Below are positions 7,524-17,560 of a DNA stretch of 34,113 nt, piece by piece. The DNA comes from Thioploca sp. (lineage in GTDB: Bacteria; Pseudomonadota; Gammaproteobacteria; Beggiatoales; Beggiatoaceae): NCBI GenBank assembly GCA_012032555.1, contig JAAUSR010000058.1, positions 1 to 34,113 of the forward strand, in the 5' to 3' direction. Each line of letters begins with the position of its first letter. The first letter of the stretch is position 1. The position numbers were made by a program, and so were the translations under genes. The notes below the pieces were generated by a model that was given only the letters and a program-made list of their open reading frames with translations, searched no databases and had not been told where the DNA came from.

Positions 7524-8972
7524 ATGAAGTATAAACTGTCAAGGTATATTATCAACATGGGCTTACTATTGGGGTTAGTAGCCATGCCAGTTATGGCACA
7601 AAATTTACCCAATTTTACACAATTAGTAGAAGCTTATGGACCGGCCGTCGTCAATATCAGTACCAGCAGTAAAAAAAATAACAACGAAGAAAATACTAAC
7701 AAAGAAAAACAACCTAACTACCGATCCATACCGGGTATACCAGAAGATAGTCCTTTCTATGAATTCTTTCGGCGTTTTTTTGATAACGAAGGTAGTGAAT
7801 TACTTGAAGAACGCCCGGCAACTTCATTAGGTTCCGGTTTTATTATCTCCGCTGATGGCTATGTCGTTACTAATAACCATGTGATAAATGAAGCACAAGA
7901 AATTATTGTACGACTAAGTGATCGTCGCGAATTTATAGCTAAATTAATTGGCTCCGATAATAGAAGTGATCTCGCCTTACTTAAAGTAGAAGCCACTGAT
8001 TTACCAACAGTAAAATTAGGCTCTTCCGATAATTTAAAAGTGGGTGAATGGGTATTAGCCATTGGTTCGCCTTTTGGGTTTGACTATTCTGTCACGGCGG
8101 GGATTGTGAGTGCTAAAGGTCGGAGTTTACCCAGTGATACTTATGTTCCGTTTATTCAAACCGATGTGGCTATTAATCCTGGCAATTCTGGTGGCCCTTT
8201 ATTCAATTTAGCCGGTGAAGTCATTGGCGTCAACTCTCAAATTTATAGCCGCACCGGTGGCTTTATGGGATTATCTTTTGCTATTCCAGTCAATGTATTA
8301 AAAGATGTGGTTGAGCAATTAAAGGCTAAGGGTAAAGTGACTCGCGGTTGGTTAGGGGTACTTATTCAAGATGTGACTGGTGAACTAGCAGAATCATTTG
8401 GTATGAAAAAACCGGCCGGTGCTTTAGTCGCTAAAGTATTACCGGATAGTCCAGCCGCTGCGGCCAAGTTTCAAGTTGGTGATATTATTACTCAATTCAA
8501 TAATAACCCGATAGAACGCTCTGCTGATTTACCGCCCTTGGTTGGTAGTACTCCAGTGGATTCAAAAGTGACGACTACGGTTATCCGCCAAGGTAAACCG
8601 GTATCTTTGGAAGTCACCATTGCTGAATTACCACCAGAAGATGATATTAAGTTAGCCGTTTCGAGTAAGGGTGATAAAACCATTACCAGTGACAGATTAG
8701 GATTGTCAGTGACGGATGTTTCTGCCCAAAAATCTGAAACCGAAAATTTACCTGAAAATGGAGTACTTGTCGTCCAAGTCGAAGCCGGCGCAGCCCGAGA
8801 TGCTGGTATCCATAAAGGCGATGTCATTGTGATGATAAACAACATTAACATTAAGAATGTTTCTCATTTCAAGGAAATTTTAGCGGATTTGGAAGAAAAA
8901 ACGATACCGGTACTCATACATCGACAAGATTCTCCGCTGTTTTTGGCCATTAAAGTACCCGCAAAGAAATGA
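7524..8972 (+). CDS. mucD: Do-family periplasmic serine endoprotease (DegQ/MucD type)
   Basis: This HtrA-family protease/chaperone degrades misfolded envelope proteins. At 482 residues it has the normal Do-family length. A signal peptide ends near VMAQ (residue about 25). The catalytic triad is visible: His119 (TNNHV), Asp149 (NRSDLALLKV) and Ser222 (NPGNSGGPLF). Two PDZ domains follow, the first from about 275 (GWLGVLIQDV, GALVAKVLPDSPA), the second from about 390 (LGLSVTDV, GVLVVQVEAGAARDAGI). A low-complexity KKNNNEENTNKEK stretch at 50-62 lies in the LA loop. The start has AGGAG in front. Its 3' end overlaps the glutaredoxin-like gene by four bases (ATGA), so the two are translationally coupled. 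Confidence 0.95.
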   Translation: MKYKLSRYIINMGLLLGLVAMPVMAQNLPNFTQLVEAYGPAVVNISTSSKKNNNEENTNKEKQPNYRSIPGIPEDSPFYEFFRRFFDNEGSELLEERPATSLGSGFIISADGYVVTNNHVINEAQEIIVRLSDRREFIAKLIGSDNRSDLALLKVEATDLPTVKLGSSDNLKVGEWVLAIGSPFGFDYSVTAGIVSAKGRSLPSDTYVPFIQTDVAINPGNSGGPLFNLAGEVIGVNSQIYSRTGGFMGLSFAIPVNVLKDVVEQLKAKGKVTRGWLGVLIQDVTGELAESFGMKKPAGALVAKVLPDSPAAAAKFQVGDIITQFNNNPIERSADLPPLVGSTPVDSKVTTTVIRQGKPVSLEVTIAELPPEDDIKLAVSSKGDKTITSDRLGLSVTDVSAQKSETENLPENGVLVVQVEAGAARDAGIHKGDVIVMINNINIKNVSHFKEILADLEEKTIPVLIHRQDSPLFLAIKVPAKK

Positions 8973-9220
8973 CCACCACACTCCCTACCTTGACACTATA
9001 CACCCGGGTAGGGTGTCATCTGTGTGAGGAAATGAAACACCAATTAGAGCAGTTTCAACAACAATACCGTTTTTCTTTAAATGTGGTAGATGTTGATGCG
9101 GATAGTTATCTCAAACTAAACTATGGTGAACGTATACCGGTATTAGCTGCTGGTGAACAAGAAATTTGTCACTACCATTTAGATAAAGATGTCGTATTGG
9201 CTTATTTTAAGCGTTCTTAA
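8969..9220 (+). CDS. Glutaredoxin-like thioredoxin-fold protein
   Basis: A small cytoplasmic redox protein of 83 residues. The N-terminal strand LTLYTRVGCHLCEEMK carries a CxxC active site (Cys16, Cys19); RIPVLAAGEQE contains the cis-proline of the thioredoxin fold. It matches the short glutaredoxin family (DUF836 type) often found next to envelope-stress or lepA genes. It begins inside the stop of the mucD gene (ATGA overlap). The substrate is not known. It lacks a signal peptide, so a direct role in the periplasm with MucD is unlikely. Confidence 0.88.
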   Translation: MTTTLPTLTLYTRVGCHLCEEMKHQLEQFQQQYRFSLNVVDVDADSYLKLNYGERIPVLAAGEQEICHYHLDKDVVLAYFKRS

Positions 9221-9222
9221 TC

Positions 9223-9284
9223 AGCGATAAAATCGCTTAGTAAAATAAGGTTAAATATGAACAAGGGGGTTACAACCCCTTGTT
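9223..9284. repeat. Two short hairpins after the glutaredoxin gene
   Basis: AGCGAT-AAA-ATCGCT (9223-9237) lies three bases after the stop, and AACAAGGGG-7-CCCCTTGTT (9260-9284) follows. Neither is followed by a run of T on the plus strand, so they are weak as intrinsic terminators. They may stabilise the 3' end of the rseC-mucD message. Confidence 0.4.
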
Positions 9285-9442
9285 ACGCTAAAGCCACTAT
9301 CACCTTAATATAACCGAGAAATTCGCCTATTTTGATTTGAGTGTTGTAAATTTAAAACATTTGTTGTATTTTTATCGAGTCAAGTCAGCCACAATTAGAA
9401 AACAGTCACTATTGTTAATGGAGTTTAGCCAACATTGGTTGC

Positions 9443-10783
9443 ATGAAATATATTCGTAATTTTTCTATTATTGCCCATATTGATCATGGTAAATCGACTC
9501 TAGCGGATCGATTTATCCAAATTTGCGGTGGCTTGACGGCAAGGGAAATGTCCCAACAAGTTTTAGATTCAATGGATTTAGAGCGGGAAAGAGGTATCAC
9601 CATCAAAGCACAAAGTGTCACCTTAAACTATCGAGCGCGAGATGGACAACTTTACCAACTTAATTTCATTGATACGCCGGGTCATGTGGATTTTTCTTAT
9701 GAAGTTTCGCGTTCATTAGCAGCCTGTGAAGGAGCGCTATTAGTTGTGGATGCCGCGCAAGGTGTAGAAGCTCAAAGTGTAGCTAACTGTTATACCGCGC
9801 TTGAACAAGGTTTAGAAGTCGTACCCGTATTAAATAAAATTGATTTACCCGCGGCCGATCCGCAACGGGTTATTCAACAAATTGAAGAGATTATTGGTAT
9901 TGAAGCACAGGGTGCAGTATGGGTTAGCGCTAAAACTGGCGTTGGGATTGAAGAATTGTTAGAAACCTTAATACAACGCATCCCCGCACCGCCGGGTCAA
10001 TTAGATGAACCGTTAACTGCGCTTATTATCGATTCTTGGTTTGATAATTATTTAGGAGTTGTCTCATTAGTTCGAGTCATGCAAGGACAGCTAAATAAAG
10101 GACAGAAGGTCATCGTCATGTCAACTGGGCGACGCGTCCAGATAGAAAAAGTGGGTATTTTTACGCCTAAACCACAAGATCGAGAAATATTGGGGGCTGG
10201 TGAAGTGGGATTTATCGTCGCTGGCATTAAAGACATTGAAGGTGCACCAGTTGGTGATACCTTAACGGACGCTAATCACCCGGTGGCTAAACCTTTACCA
10301 GGATTTCAAGCAGTTAAACCCCGAGTCTTTGCCGGTATGTTTCCGATTGAGGCTAACGATTACGAAAGTTTCCGTGAAGCTTTAGCTAAATTGCATCTCA
10401 ATGATGCCGCTTTACATTATGAACCGGAAACGTCACAAGCGTTAGGTTTTGGTTTTCGCTGCGGGTTCTTGGGGTTATTGCATATGGAAATTGTGCAAGA
10501 ACGCTTAGAACGCGAATATAATCTAAATCTCATTACGACCGCACCAACTGTTGTTTATGAAGTATTGACCACGCAAAATGAAATTCTAATGATTGATAAC
10601 CCCGCATTGCTTCCGCCACCTAACCAGATTGCGGAAATGCGTGAGCCGATTGTGGAAATCAACATGTTGTTGCCGCAAGAATATTTAGGTAATGTGATTA
10701 ATCTCTGTGTAGAAAAACGCGGTGTGCAAAAAAACTACATTACCTCGGTTTACAAATCTCGTTGGCTTATGAATTACCTTTGA
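9443..10783 (+). pseudogene. lepA: Elongation factor 4 (LepA), 5' part, frame broken at an A7 tract
   Basis: LepA is a ribosomal GTPase that back-translocates or rescues stalled elongating ribosomes. This part contains the GTPase domain with G1 [14 protein letters not shown] at 11-24, G2 in [10 protein letters not shown]3 DTPGHVDF, G4 NKIDLP and G5 SAKTG, then domain II, domain III and the start of the LepA-specific C-terminal region ([20 protein letters not shown]). The family sequence is kept until ...EKRGVQK, then the frame leaves it ([16 protein letters not shown]) and stops at 10783. The family continues in the -1 frame from 10735. The switch point is CAA AAA AAC at 10727-10735, a canonical A-AAA-AAC slippery heptamer. 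One missing A (A7 instead of A8), or -1 slippage, explains it. Confidence 0.9.
10729..10735 (+). promoter_or_regulatory. A-AAA-AAC heptamer in lepA: candidate -1 frameshift site
   Basis: In the lepA frame the bases read CA|A AAA AAC, exactly X XXY YYZ. A -1 slip continues as CTA CAT TAC CTC GGT TTA, restoring the LepA sequence [19 protein letters not shown] saw no convincing stem-loop or internal Shine-Dalgarno sequence placed to stimulate slippage. A base deletion in the genome or in the assembly explains the data equally well. Confidence 0.45.
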
Positions 10784-11235
10784 GTGAAATGGTATTGGAT
10801 TTTTTTGATCGACTCAAGTCGGTGAGTCGAGGCTATGCTTCTTTGGATTATACCTTCTCACGTTTCCAAGTTGCTGACTTAGTCAAATTAGATGTACTTA
10901 TTAATGGTGAAAAAGTGGATGCCCTTTCTATCATCGTCCACCGCGAAAATAGTTTAACCCGAGGACGAGAACTCGTCGAAAAAATGAAAGAAGTGATACC
11001 CAGGCAGATGTTTGATGTAGCAATTCAATCAGCAATTGGTTCACATATTATCGCTCGTCAGACAGTGAAAGCTTTGCGCAAAAATGTAACCGCTAAATGC
11101 TATGGAGGAGATGTGACTCGCAAACGTAAATTACTTGAAAAACAAAAAGAAGGCAAAAAACGTATGAAGCAAGTGGGATCAGTAACCATTCCTCAAGACG
11201 CTTTTTTAGCCGTATTACAAGTCGGGAAAAAATAA
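10735..11235 (+). pseudogene. lepA: Elongation factor 4 (LepA), 3' part (C-terminal domain)
   Basis: The continuation of LepA in the -1 frame gives [20 protein letters not shown], which fits the family pattern (Y.G.QV.L.YE.P..EVV). It is followed by [50 protein letters not shown] and the LepA-specific tail [21 protein letters not shown], which is unique to this factor and contacts tRNA and the ribosome. A TTG at 10762 could in principle start a separate 157-residue peptide, but no ribosome site supports it. Joined, the two parts give a protein of about 597 residues, the normal LepA length. The tail is undamaged, suggesting a recent lesion, recoding or a sequence error rather than an old pseudogene. 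Confidence 0.85.
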
Positions 11236-11300
11236 CGGTTCAATTGACTCACTATGAAATGCTTGAATTCTTATTTAATAACCACCGGTAACTAAAAAAA

Positions 11301-12128
11301 ATGAATTGGGATTTAGCAACAATATTAGTCTTATTAGTCATCGCCAGTGGTTTAATTTGGCTATACGATGTCGTATATCTCGTGCCGCGACGTGTTAAAC
11401 TCAAAGCGAATTTATTAATCCATGCCACCGAAACTGAACGTCAAGAAGCTAACCGTATTCCTTTTATAGTTGACTTAGCACGTTCATTATTTCCGGTATT
11501 TTTGATCGTGTTAGTGTTGCGTTCCTTTTTAGTTGAACCTTTCCGCATTCCATCAGGATCAATGATGCCTACTTTACTGGTAGGCGATTTTATTCTCGTT
11601 AATAAATTCAGTTATGGGATTCGATTACCGGTACTTAATATCAAAGTGATTGATATTGGTGAACCTAAACGCGGTGATGTGGTCGTGTTTCGTTACCCGG
11701 AAGATCCCGCTATTCCATTTATAAAACGCGTTATTGGCTTACCCGGTGACCAACTTGAATACCACTATGCCAATAAAATGCTCTATATCAATGGTGAACC
11801 CATTGTGCAAGAATCAGAGGGTCGGTATGTTGGAGTTGGTCAAGGTAGCTCCATGACCGGTAGCGAACAACGTCTTGAACATTTACCGGGTGCCCAACAC
11901 CCTATCTTAGTTAACTTGGATCAACAAATCTCTGGAATTCGGCGTTGGGAAATTCCGGATGATCATTATTTTGTACTAGGAGACAATCGAGATAATAGTA
12001 AAGATAGTCGAGTCTGGGGATTTGTACCGGAAGAAAATTTGATAGGCAAAGCTTTTTTTATTTGGATGAATTGGGATTTTCAAAATGCGGGTATTAGTTG
12101 GCATCGCATTGGTACACCTATTCGATAA
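11301..12128 (+). CDS. lepB: Signal peptidase I
   Basis: This inner-membrane protease removes signal peptides from exported proteins. The 275 residues include two N-terminal membrane helices (about 6-27 and 62-78). The catalytic Ser87 is in RIPSGSMMPTL and the general-base Lys142 in FIKRVIGLPGD; boxes D and E are seen as GDVVVFRYPEDP and VLGDNRDNSKDSR. The GFVPEENLIGKAFFIWMNWD tail is normal. It lies 65 bases after lepA, the standard lepA-lepB order, and feeds the many exported proteins of this window. Confidence 0.96.
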   Translation: MNWDLATILVLLVIASGLIWLYDVVYLVPRRVKLKANLLIHATETERQEANRIPFIVDLARSLFPVFLIVLVLRSFLVEPFRIPSGSMMPTLLVGDFILVNKFSYGIRLPVLNIKVIDIGEPKRGDVVVFRYPEDPAIPFIKRVIGLPGDQLEYHYANKMLYINGEPIVQESEGRYVGVGQGSSMTGSEQRLEHLPGAQHPILVNLDQQISGIRRWEIPDDHYFVLGDNRDNSKDSRVWGFVPEENLIGKAFFIWMNWDFQNAGISWHRIGTPIR

Positions 12129-12247
12129 TCACAGTAGCCGGATAAAAATAACGCTAATTCATTATCAACCCATCGGCTACTTCGCAAAAGATAAATTTTG
12201 CTTGGAGTATAAACTGTATTCAATCACCAACCGGAGAACATCATAAA

Positions 12248-12649
12248 ATGAACTTTAATATTCAACAACAACGTGGTCTAAGTGGCACAACTTGGTTATT
12301 TCTTCTCATCATCTTTGGTTTATTCCTAACCGTATTTTTCAAATTGTTTCCACTTTATATGGACAACGTAGCCGTAGCGAATGCTTTAGAAAAACTGCAA
12401 GAAAGTCAAAACCTAGCTCAAAAGATGGATAACCAAATTAGACAAGAATTCCTCAACTATTTGAGCGAGAGTAACAAACAAGGTCTTACCGCGATCTTTG
12501 ATAATGAGAGTATCAAAGATTATTTCCTGATCAATAGAAACACGGAAAAAGGCACTGTCAGCCTGAAATTGAACTATGAAAGAACTAAGCCATTTATGTT
12601 TAATATATTTTTCTTGGTTAAGTTTCAACATAAAATAGAAACGGCTTGA
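12248..12649 (+). CDS. DUF4845-family membrane-anchored protein
   Basis: A 133-residue protein with one membrane helix at about 14-36 (TTWLFLLIIFGLFLTVFFKL), preceded by QQQRGLSG, the usual start of the DUF4845 family. The rest (LYMDNVAVANALEKL, then a beta-rich part with GTVSLKLNYERT) would be periplasmic. The family is nearly always found between lepB and rnc in gammaproteobacteria and has no known function. Its stop overlaps the TTG start of rnc (TTGA at 12646-12649), implying translational coupling. ATG 12248 has GGAGA about 10 bases upstream. Confidence 0.88.
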   Translation: MNFNIQQQRGLSGTTWLFLLIIFGLFLTVFFKLFPLYMDNVAVANALEKLQESQNLAQKMDNQIRQEFLNYLSESNKQGLTAIFDNESIKDYFLINRNTEKGTVSLKLNYERTKPFMFNIFFLVKFQHKIETA

Positions 12650-13326
12650 AAATCACTTATTCACCTTTATTTAGGGCACTAACCTACCCTTTCAAACAAG
12701 AAAATTATTTGGTTACTGCCCTAACGCATCGCAGTGCCGGTGCTCCTAATAATGAACGGTTAGAATTTCTGGGAGATGCGCTGCTGAGTTGTGTTATTGC
12801 CGAAGCATTGTTTGAACGCTTTCCTAACGCCCGAGAAGGTGAATTAACTCGGTTACGTGCTAATTTGGTTAATGGCGATACCTTAGCACAAATTGCACAA
12901 CAGCTTGAGTTAGGTCATTACTTACGTTTGGGTGGTGGTGAATTGAAAAGCGGGGGTGGGCGACGGGCTTCAATTTTAGCGGATGCTTTAGAGGCGATTA
13001 TTGGCGCAGTTTATCTCGATAGTGATATAAAAAACTGTCAACGAGTGGTTTTACACTTATGGCAAGATCATTTAAATAGTCTGTCTCCGCAAAAAATCTG
13101 CAAAGATCCTAAAACTCGATTACAAGAATATTTGCAAGCTAAGCAACAAAATTTACCAACTTATCGCGTTTTAGCTATTGATGGTGCACCGCATGCACAA
13201 CATTTTGAAGTGGAATGTACGGTGCCCGGCTTATCCAAACCCAAATTTTATGGTAGTGGCGAAAGTCGGCGGCGCGCCGAACAGTCAGCGGCTGCTTCTG
13301 CTTTAAATTATTTAAATGTCGATTGA
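12646..13326 (+). CDS. rnc: Ribonuclease III
   Basis: The double-strand-specific endoribonuclease processes rRNA precursors and regulates messages. It has 226 residues, like E. coli. The RNase III signature NERLEFLGDALL is at 36-47 with Glu40 and Asp44; Asp113 and Glu116 in ADALEAIIGAVYLD complete the Mg2+ site. A double-stranded RNA-binding domain follows from about 152 (DPKTRLQEYLQAKQQNLPTY ... GSGESRRRAEQSAAASAL). The start is TTG overlapping the preceding stop; no nearby ATG is in frame. The 3' end overlaps era by 11 bases, the usual rnc-era coupling. Confidence 0.96.
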   Translation: MKITYSPLFRALTYPFKQENYLVTALTHRSAGAPNNERLEFLGDALLSCVIAEALFERFPNAREGELTRLRANLVNGDTLAQIAQQLELGHYLRLGGGELKSGGGRRASILADALEAIIGAVYLDSDIKNCQRVVLHLWQDHLNSLSPQKICKDPKTRLQEYLQAKQQNLPTYRVLAIDGAPHAQHFEVECTVPGLSKPKFYGSGESRRRAEQSAAASALNYLNVD

Positions 13327-14224
13327 AGGACATTGTGGCTATGTTGCGTTAGTTGGGCGTCCCAATGTGGGTAAGTCAACTTTGCTTAATCGGTTGTTAG
13401 GGCAAAAAATTAGCATCACTTCACGAAAGCCTCAAACGACTCGTCATCGCTTATTAGGTATCAAGACGATAGACCACCATCAAATTATCTATGTTGATAC
13501 GCCAGGATTGCATCAATATAAACTTAATGCCATGAATCGTTACCTGAATCGTGCGGCGATGATTAGTATGGAGGGAGTTGATGTAATTGTGTGGTTAGTA
13601 GAAGTACGGACTTGGACTGAGGAAGATAATTACGTTCTAAAAGTACTTGAACACATTCAAGTACCGGTTATTTTAGCTATCAATAAAGTAGATAAACTGA
13701 AAGATAAAACGCTGTTGTTACCTTATTTACAAGAAATAGCGCATAAACGTTTATGGGTTGAGGTTTTTCCTATCTCTGCGCGTAAAGGTAACAATTTGGT
13801 TGAACTAGAAGGTAAAATTATTAATCTACTGCCAATCAATAGTCCGGTTTTTCCAACCGAGCAAATTACCGACCGCTCCGAGCGTTTTTTAGCAGCCGAA
13901 TTAATTCGGGAAAAATTAACGCGTCGCTTAGGCGCTGAATTGCCTTATCGTCTCACCGTGCAAATTGAACATTTTGCTAACCAAGAGCACTTTACGCATA
14001 TCAGTGCGATTATTTGGGTAGAACGTCCCGGTCAAAAAGTGATTGTTATTGGTAAACAAGGCAGTGTATTAAAAGCCGTTGGCCAAGAAGCCCGTCAAGA
14101 TATCGAAACCATGATAGCGGGTAAAGTATTTTTGCAGTTATGGGTTAAAGTAAAAGAAAAATGGTGTGATGATGAAAACGCCTTGCGTCAACTGGGTTAT
14201 TCTAATGACGAGTTCACGAGATGA
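13316..14224 (+). CDS. era: GTPase Era
   Basis: Era is an essential GTPase that binds the 3' end of 16S rRNA and assists 30S assembly. It has 302 residues. The GTPase motifs are G1 GRPNVGKST at 14-22, G2 region TSRKPQTTRHR, G3 DTPGLH, G4 NKVDKL and G5 SARKG. The C-terminal KH domain is seen as HISAIIWVERPGQKVIVIGK followed by GSVLKAVGQEARQDIE, ending with the LWVKVKEKW family tail. The ATG lies inside rnc. In many relatives recO, pdxJ and acpS follow; here ampD on the other strand follows instead. Confidence 0.96.
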   Translation: MSIEGHCGYVALVGRPNVGKSTLLNRLLGQKISITSRKPQTTRHRLLGIKTIDHHQIIYVDTPGLHQYKLNAMNRYLNRAAMISMEGVDVIVWLVEVRTWTEEDNYVLKVLEHIQVPVILAINKVDKLKDKTLLLPYLQEIAHKRLWVEVFPISARKGNNLVELEGKIINLLPINSPVFPTEQITDRSERFLAAELIREKLTRRLGAELPYRLTVQIEHFANQEHFTHISAIIWVERPGQKVIVIGKQGSVLKAVGQEARQDIETMIAGKVFLQLWVKVKEKWCDDENALRQLGYSNDEFTR

Positions 14225-14245
14225 GCAAATCGTTGAGCTGTTGAG

Positions 14246-14812
14246 CTAACGAGTCGTTACCAATTTAATTAATTCGTGCAACCGTCTCCAATCAAAAGCG
14301 GGACCGGGGTCCGTTTTCCGATCCGGTGCAATGTCGCAATGACCTACAATACGGTTATGATTAATCCGGGGCCAAACTGGCTGTAATAAATTGATCAATT
14401 GTGCTAATTGTTCATATTGTTCATCGGTATAAGGCACTTCGTCACTTCCTTCCAGTTCAATTCCAATCGAGAAATCATTGCAGTGAGTACGCCCCGCAAA
14501 ACTAGAAACGCCAGCATGCCAGGCGCGCTGGAATAAAGAAACATACTGGGTTATTTCACCAGTACGTCGAATCAGTATATGCGCAGAAACGTGTAACTGA
14601 GCAATGGTGGCAAAATAGGGATGAGCATCGCACGCTAAAGTCTGAGTAAATAATTGATCAATAAAGGGGCCGCCAAATTGTCCCGGTGGTAAACTGATGC
14701 TATGAATAACGATGAGGTCAATATCCATACCAGTCGGGCGATCGTCATAATGTGGTGAAGGACAATAAGAAATACCTTCTAACCACCCCGTTTCCAAATT
14801 GAGTTTCATCAT
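14246..14812 (-). CDS. ampD: 1,6-anhydro-N-acetylmuramyl-L-alanine amidase AmpD
   Basis: This cytoplasmic zinc amidase cleaves the peptide from anhydro-muropeptides during cell-wall recycling. Zinc ligands are visible as His37 (IVIHSIS), His158 (VGHCDIAPDRKTDPG) and Asp168 in the same motif; the family Lys and Glu are in DRKTDP and GIELEG. The length of 188 residues is normal. RPTGMDIDLIVIH, VSAHILIRRTGEI, YVSLFQRAWHAG and DFSIGIELEGSD are family sequence. Two adjacent ATGs (14812, 14809) are possible starts; a TTG at 14815 is less likely. It converges on era, with only about 20 bases between the two stops. Confidence 0.95.
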   Translation of the reverse strand: MMKLNLETGWLEGISYCPSPHYDDRPTGMDIDLIVIHSISLPPGQFGGPFIDQLFTQTLACDAHPYFATIAQLHVSAHILIRRTGEITQYVSLFQRAWHAGVSSFAGRTHCNDFSIGIELEGSDEVPYTDEQYEQLAQLINLLQPVWPRINHNRIVGHCDIAPDRKTDPGPAFDWRRLHELIKLVTTR

Positions 14813-14998
14813 CAACTCTCACTAACTAAAAGTGCTTATAAATTTATTCATGTTCAGGTTTTAATTCAAGGGGTGACAGCATACTGGTAGAAAATTATAA
14901 TGATATTTTAACGACTATAACATCTCTATGAACAACATTCCTCATGATTATCCTATCCATTGTTGATAGATGTTAAATTATAAATTAAGGTGAAGCAT

Positions 14999-17560
14999 AT
15001 GACTATTGGGAAACGGTTACTAGTGGCGGCATTAGCTATTGGTTTTATACCAGCCGCTATAATTGGGACTATTGCTTTGCTCAATGGTCGCACTGCCCTT
15101 TCTAATCAAGCCTTTGAACATCTAAAAAGTGTACGAGAAATAAAAAAAGCTCAATTGGAGAATTTCTTCATCGACAAACAACGTGAACTCCAGTTTCTCA
15201 TCGAGACAATATCCACTTTTAGGCAAAATGCCTTGCAAAAATTGCAAAGTGTTCAAGAAAATAAACAAGCTCAACTGGAATGGTATTTTCAAGAACGATT
15301 AAATGATATTAGTGTATTGTCGAAAATGGAATCTGTTTCTCAAGCATTAGAACAATTTGATGGGGCGATTAAAGCCGAAGGTTATAAAACAGATGGACTT
15401 TCTTGGCAATCAATTGAAGCTAGATTTGGTAATGAACTGCAACAATATCAAGAAAAATACGGCTATGATGATATTTTACTCATAGCTAAAGATGGCGATA
15501 TTGTTTATACCGTCGCTAAACGTGCCGATTTGGGACAAAATGTATTAACCAGTACACTTAAAAATGGTCCTTTGTATAAGGTATTTCAAGCGGGGCTTAA
15601 CACTATTGCTGTCCATGATTTTGAACCTTATTCTATCATTGATAATCACTATACTGCTTTCCTAACTGCCCCTATTTTTCGCTTTGGTGAATTGAGCGGA
15701 GTTTTAGTCCTGAGTTTATTACCCAATCGGATTGACGCCATTGTGCAACGACGTGAAGGAATGGGTAAAACCGGCGAAACTTATCTCGTTGGACAATTGA
15801 ATGGACAAACCAGTTATCGTAGCAATCGCTCGCTGAAACCCGGGAATCAAGACGTGATTGGTGCACCTAAAAATGGCGAGGATATTAACCAAGCTTTAGC
15901 GGGACAAGCCGGGATAGCGGTTAAACTGGGTGATACTGGAATATTAGAATTAGGTGCTTATGCACCACTCCCGGTGCCAGGGCTAAAGTGGTGTATTATT
16001 ACAACTATTGCGCTAGAAGAACTATTAACCCCCAAAAGCAATGATGACCAAGAAGATTTTTTTACCAAGTATATTCATCAACATAGCTATTATGATCTGT
16101 TTCTTATTCATCCCGCTGGAGAAATTTTTTACACTGTTCGGCATGAAGATGATTATGCGACCAATATTCTTAACGGTAAATATGCTAATTCACACCTTGG
16201 TCAACTTGTCAAAAGGGTTTTACAATACCAACAGTTCGCAATATCCGATTATGCACCTTATCCGCCCAGTAACAATGCACCAACAGCTTTCATTGCGCAA
16301 CCGTTATTTCATCGTGGTGAAGTTGAGTTGATAGTGGTTTTGCAATTAGATGCAACCATAATGAACCAAATTATGGGAGCACGAGCCGGTATGGGGAAAA
16401 CCGGTGAAAGTTATCTCGTGGGGAGTGATAAAATCATGCGTTCAGATTCCTTCTTAGCACCCGCAACTCATTCACTTAAGGCTGCTTTTGCTAATTCGCA
16501 TCAAGGAATAGTTAACACTAAAAGTAGTCAAGCCGCCTTAATCGGGCAAACCGGTGAACACATCATTAAGAATTATCAAGATGATAACGTCTTATCTGCC
16601 TATACACCATTACAAATTGGCAGTAATCATTGGGCCTTAATCGCTGAAATCAGTCAGGCTGAAGCGTTTGCAGCGATTTCCAAATTAGAATGGTTATCTG
16701 CTATAGTTGCACTAATCGCTACTCCCTTGATTATTATCGTGGTTTTATGGCTTACTCGTAGCATTACTTATCCTTTACACAAAGTAGTGACGGTCATTAA
16801 TCAACTGGCTAAAGGTAAACTTCTCGCGGAAGCTTGTGAAAATATTGAAAGAGAAAAAAGCTTATTAAGCAAAAAACAAGATGAAATCAGTATGATGCGC
16901 AAGGCGGTTTTAGAAATGTCGGAAATGCTGCAACAAATCATCCTCGATACCAAAAATACCATTCTAGCTGCGAAACAGGGTGATCTCACTCAACGCGTCC
17001 AGACGCAATATTATCATGGATTTATGAAAGAGTTAGGGGATAATACTAATCAATTAATTGCGACTACGGCTGAAATCATGGCCGATATGAACCGCGTGAT
17101 GACCACGTTAGCACAAGGGCATCTTCATGAAATGAGCCAACATAACTATAAAGGCACTTACGCTCAACTGGCTAACTCAATTCAACTCACCATTCGCAAC
17201 TTAAAAACGACCATAACTGAAATTCAAGCTATTGTTAACCAAGCAAGTTTAGGCCAATGGGATCAACTCATTGATCTGACAGATAAACAAGGATTTACTC
17301 AAGAACTCAGTCTGGCTGTCAATGCCCTCATCACCATTCAAACAAATTTCAGTTACGATATGGGCAAATTGTTAGCTAATCTCAAGGAAGGTGACTTAAC
17401 TCAACCGATTCAAACGGAATATACGGGGGAATTTAATAACATTAAACACAACGCTAATAGCACGATTGCTAAGCTAATTAATGTATTATCACAAATTAAG
17501 CAAAGTGCTGAAACCGTTAAAAACGCCGCGCGTGAAATTGAAAAGGTAATCGTATTCTAG
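14999..17560 (+). pseudogene. Methyl-accepting chemotaxis protein, 5' part (sensor, HAMPs)
   Basis: This is the sensory part of a membrane chemoreceptor. The ATG at 14999 is preferred to GTG 14990 because AAGGTG lies 6 bases in front. Membrane helix 1 is at about 7-29 and helix 2 at about 564-587 (LSAIVALIATPLIIIVVLWL). The periplasmic part between them contains two related modules: each has a D.LLI/D.FLI strand, IVYTV/IFYTV, an APIFR/QPLFHRGE strand and the motif GMGKTGETYLVG or GMGKTGESYLVG, a Cache-type duplication. A HAMP domain follows helix 2, then further HAMP-like repeats (KQGDLTQRVQT, LKEGDLTQPIQTEYTGEF). The frame is lost at 17541-17546, where AAGG replaces an expected AAGGG, and stops at 17560 just before the signalling domain. 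Confidence 0.85.

Noticed and set aside
9260-9284. Rho-independent terminator after the mucD operon
   Set aside because: The hairpin is good, but no T run follows on either strand, so I list it only as a hairpin.
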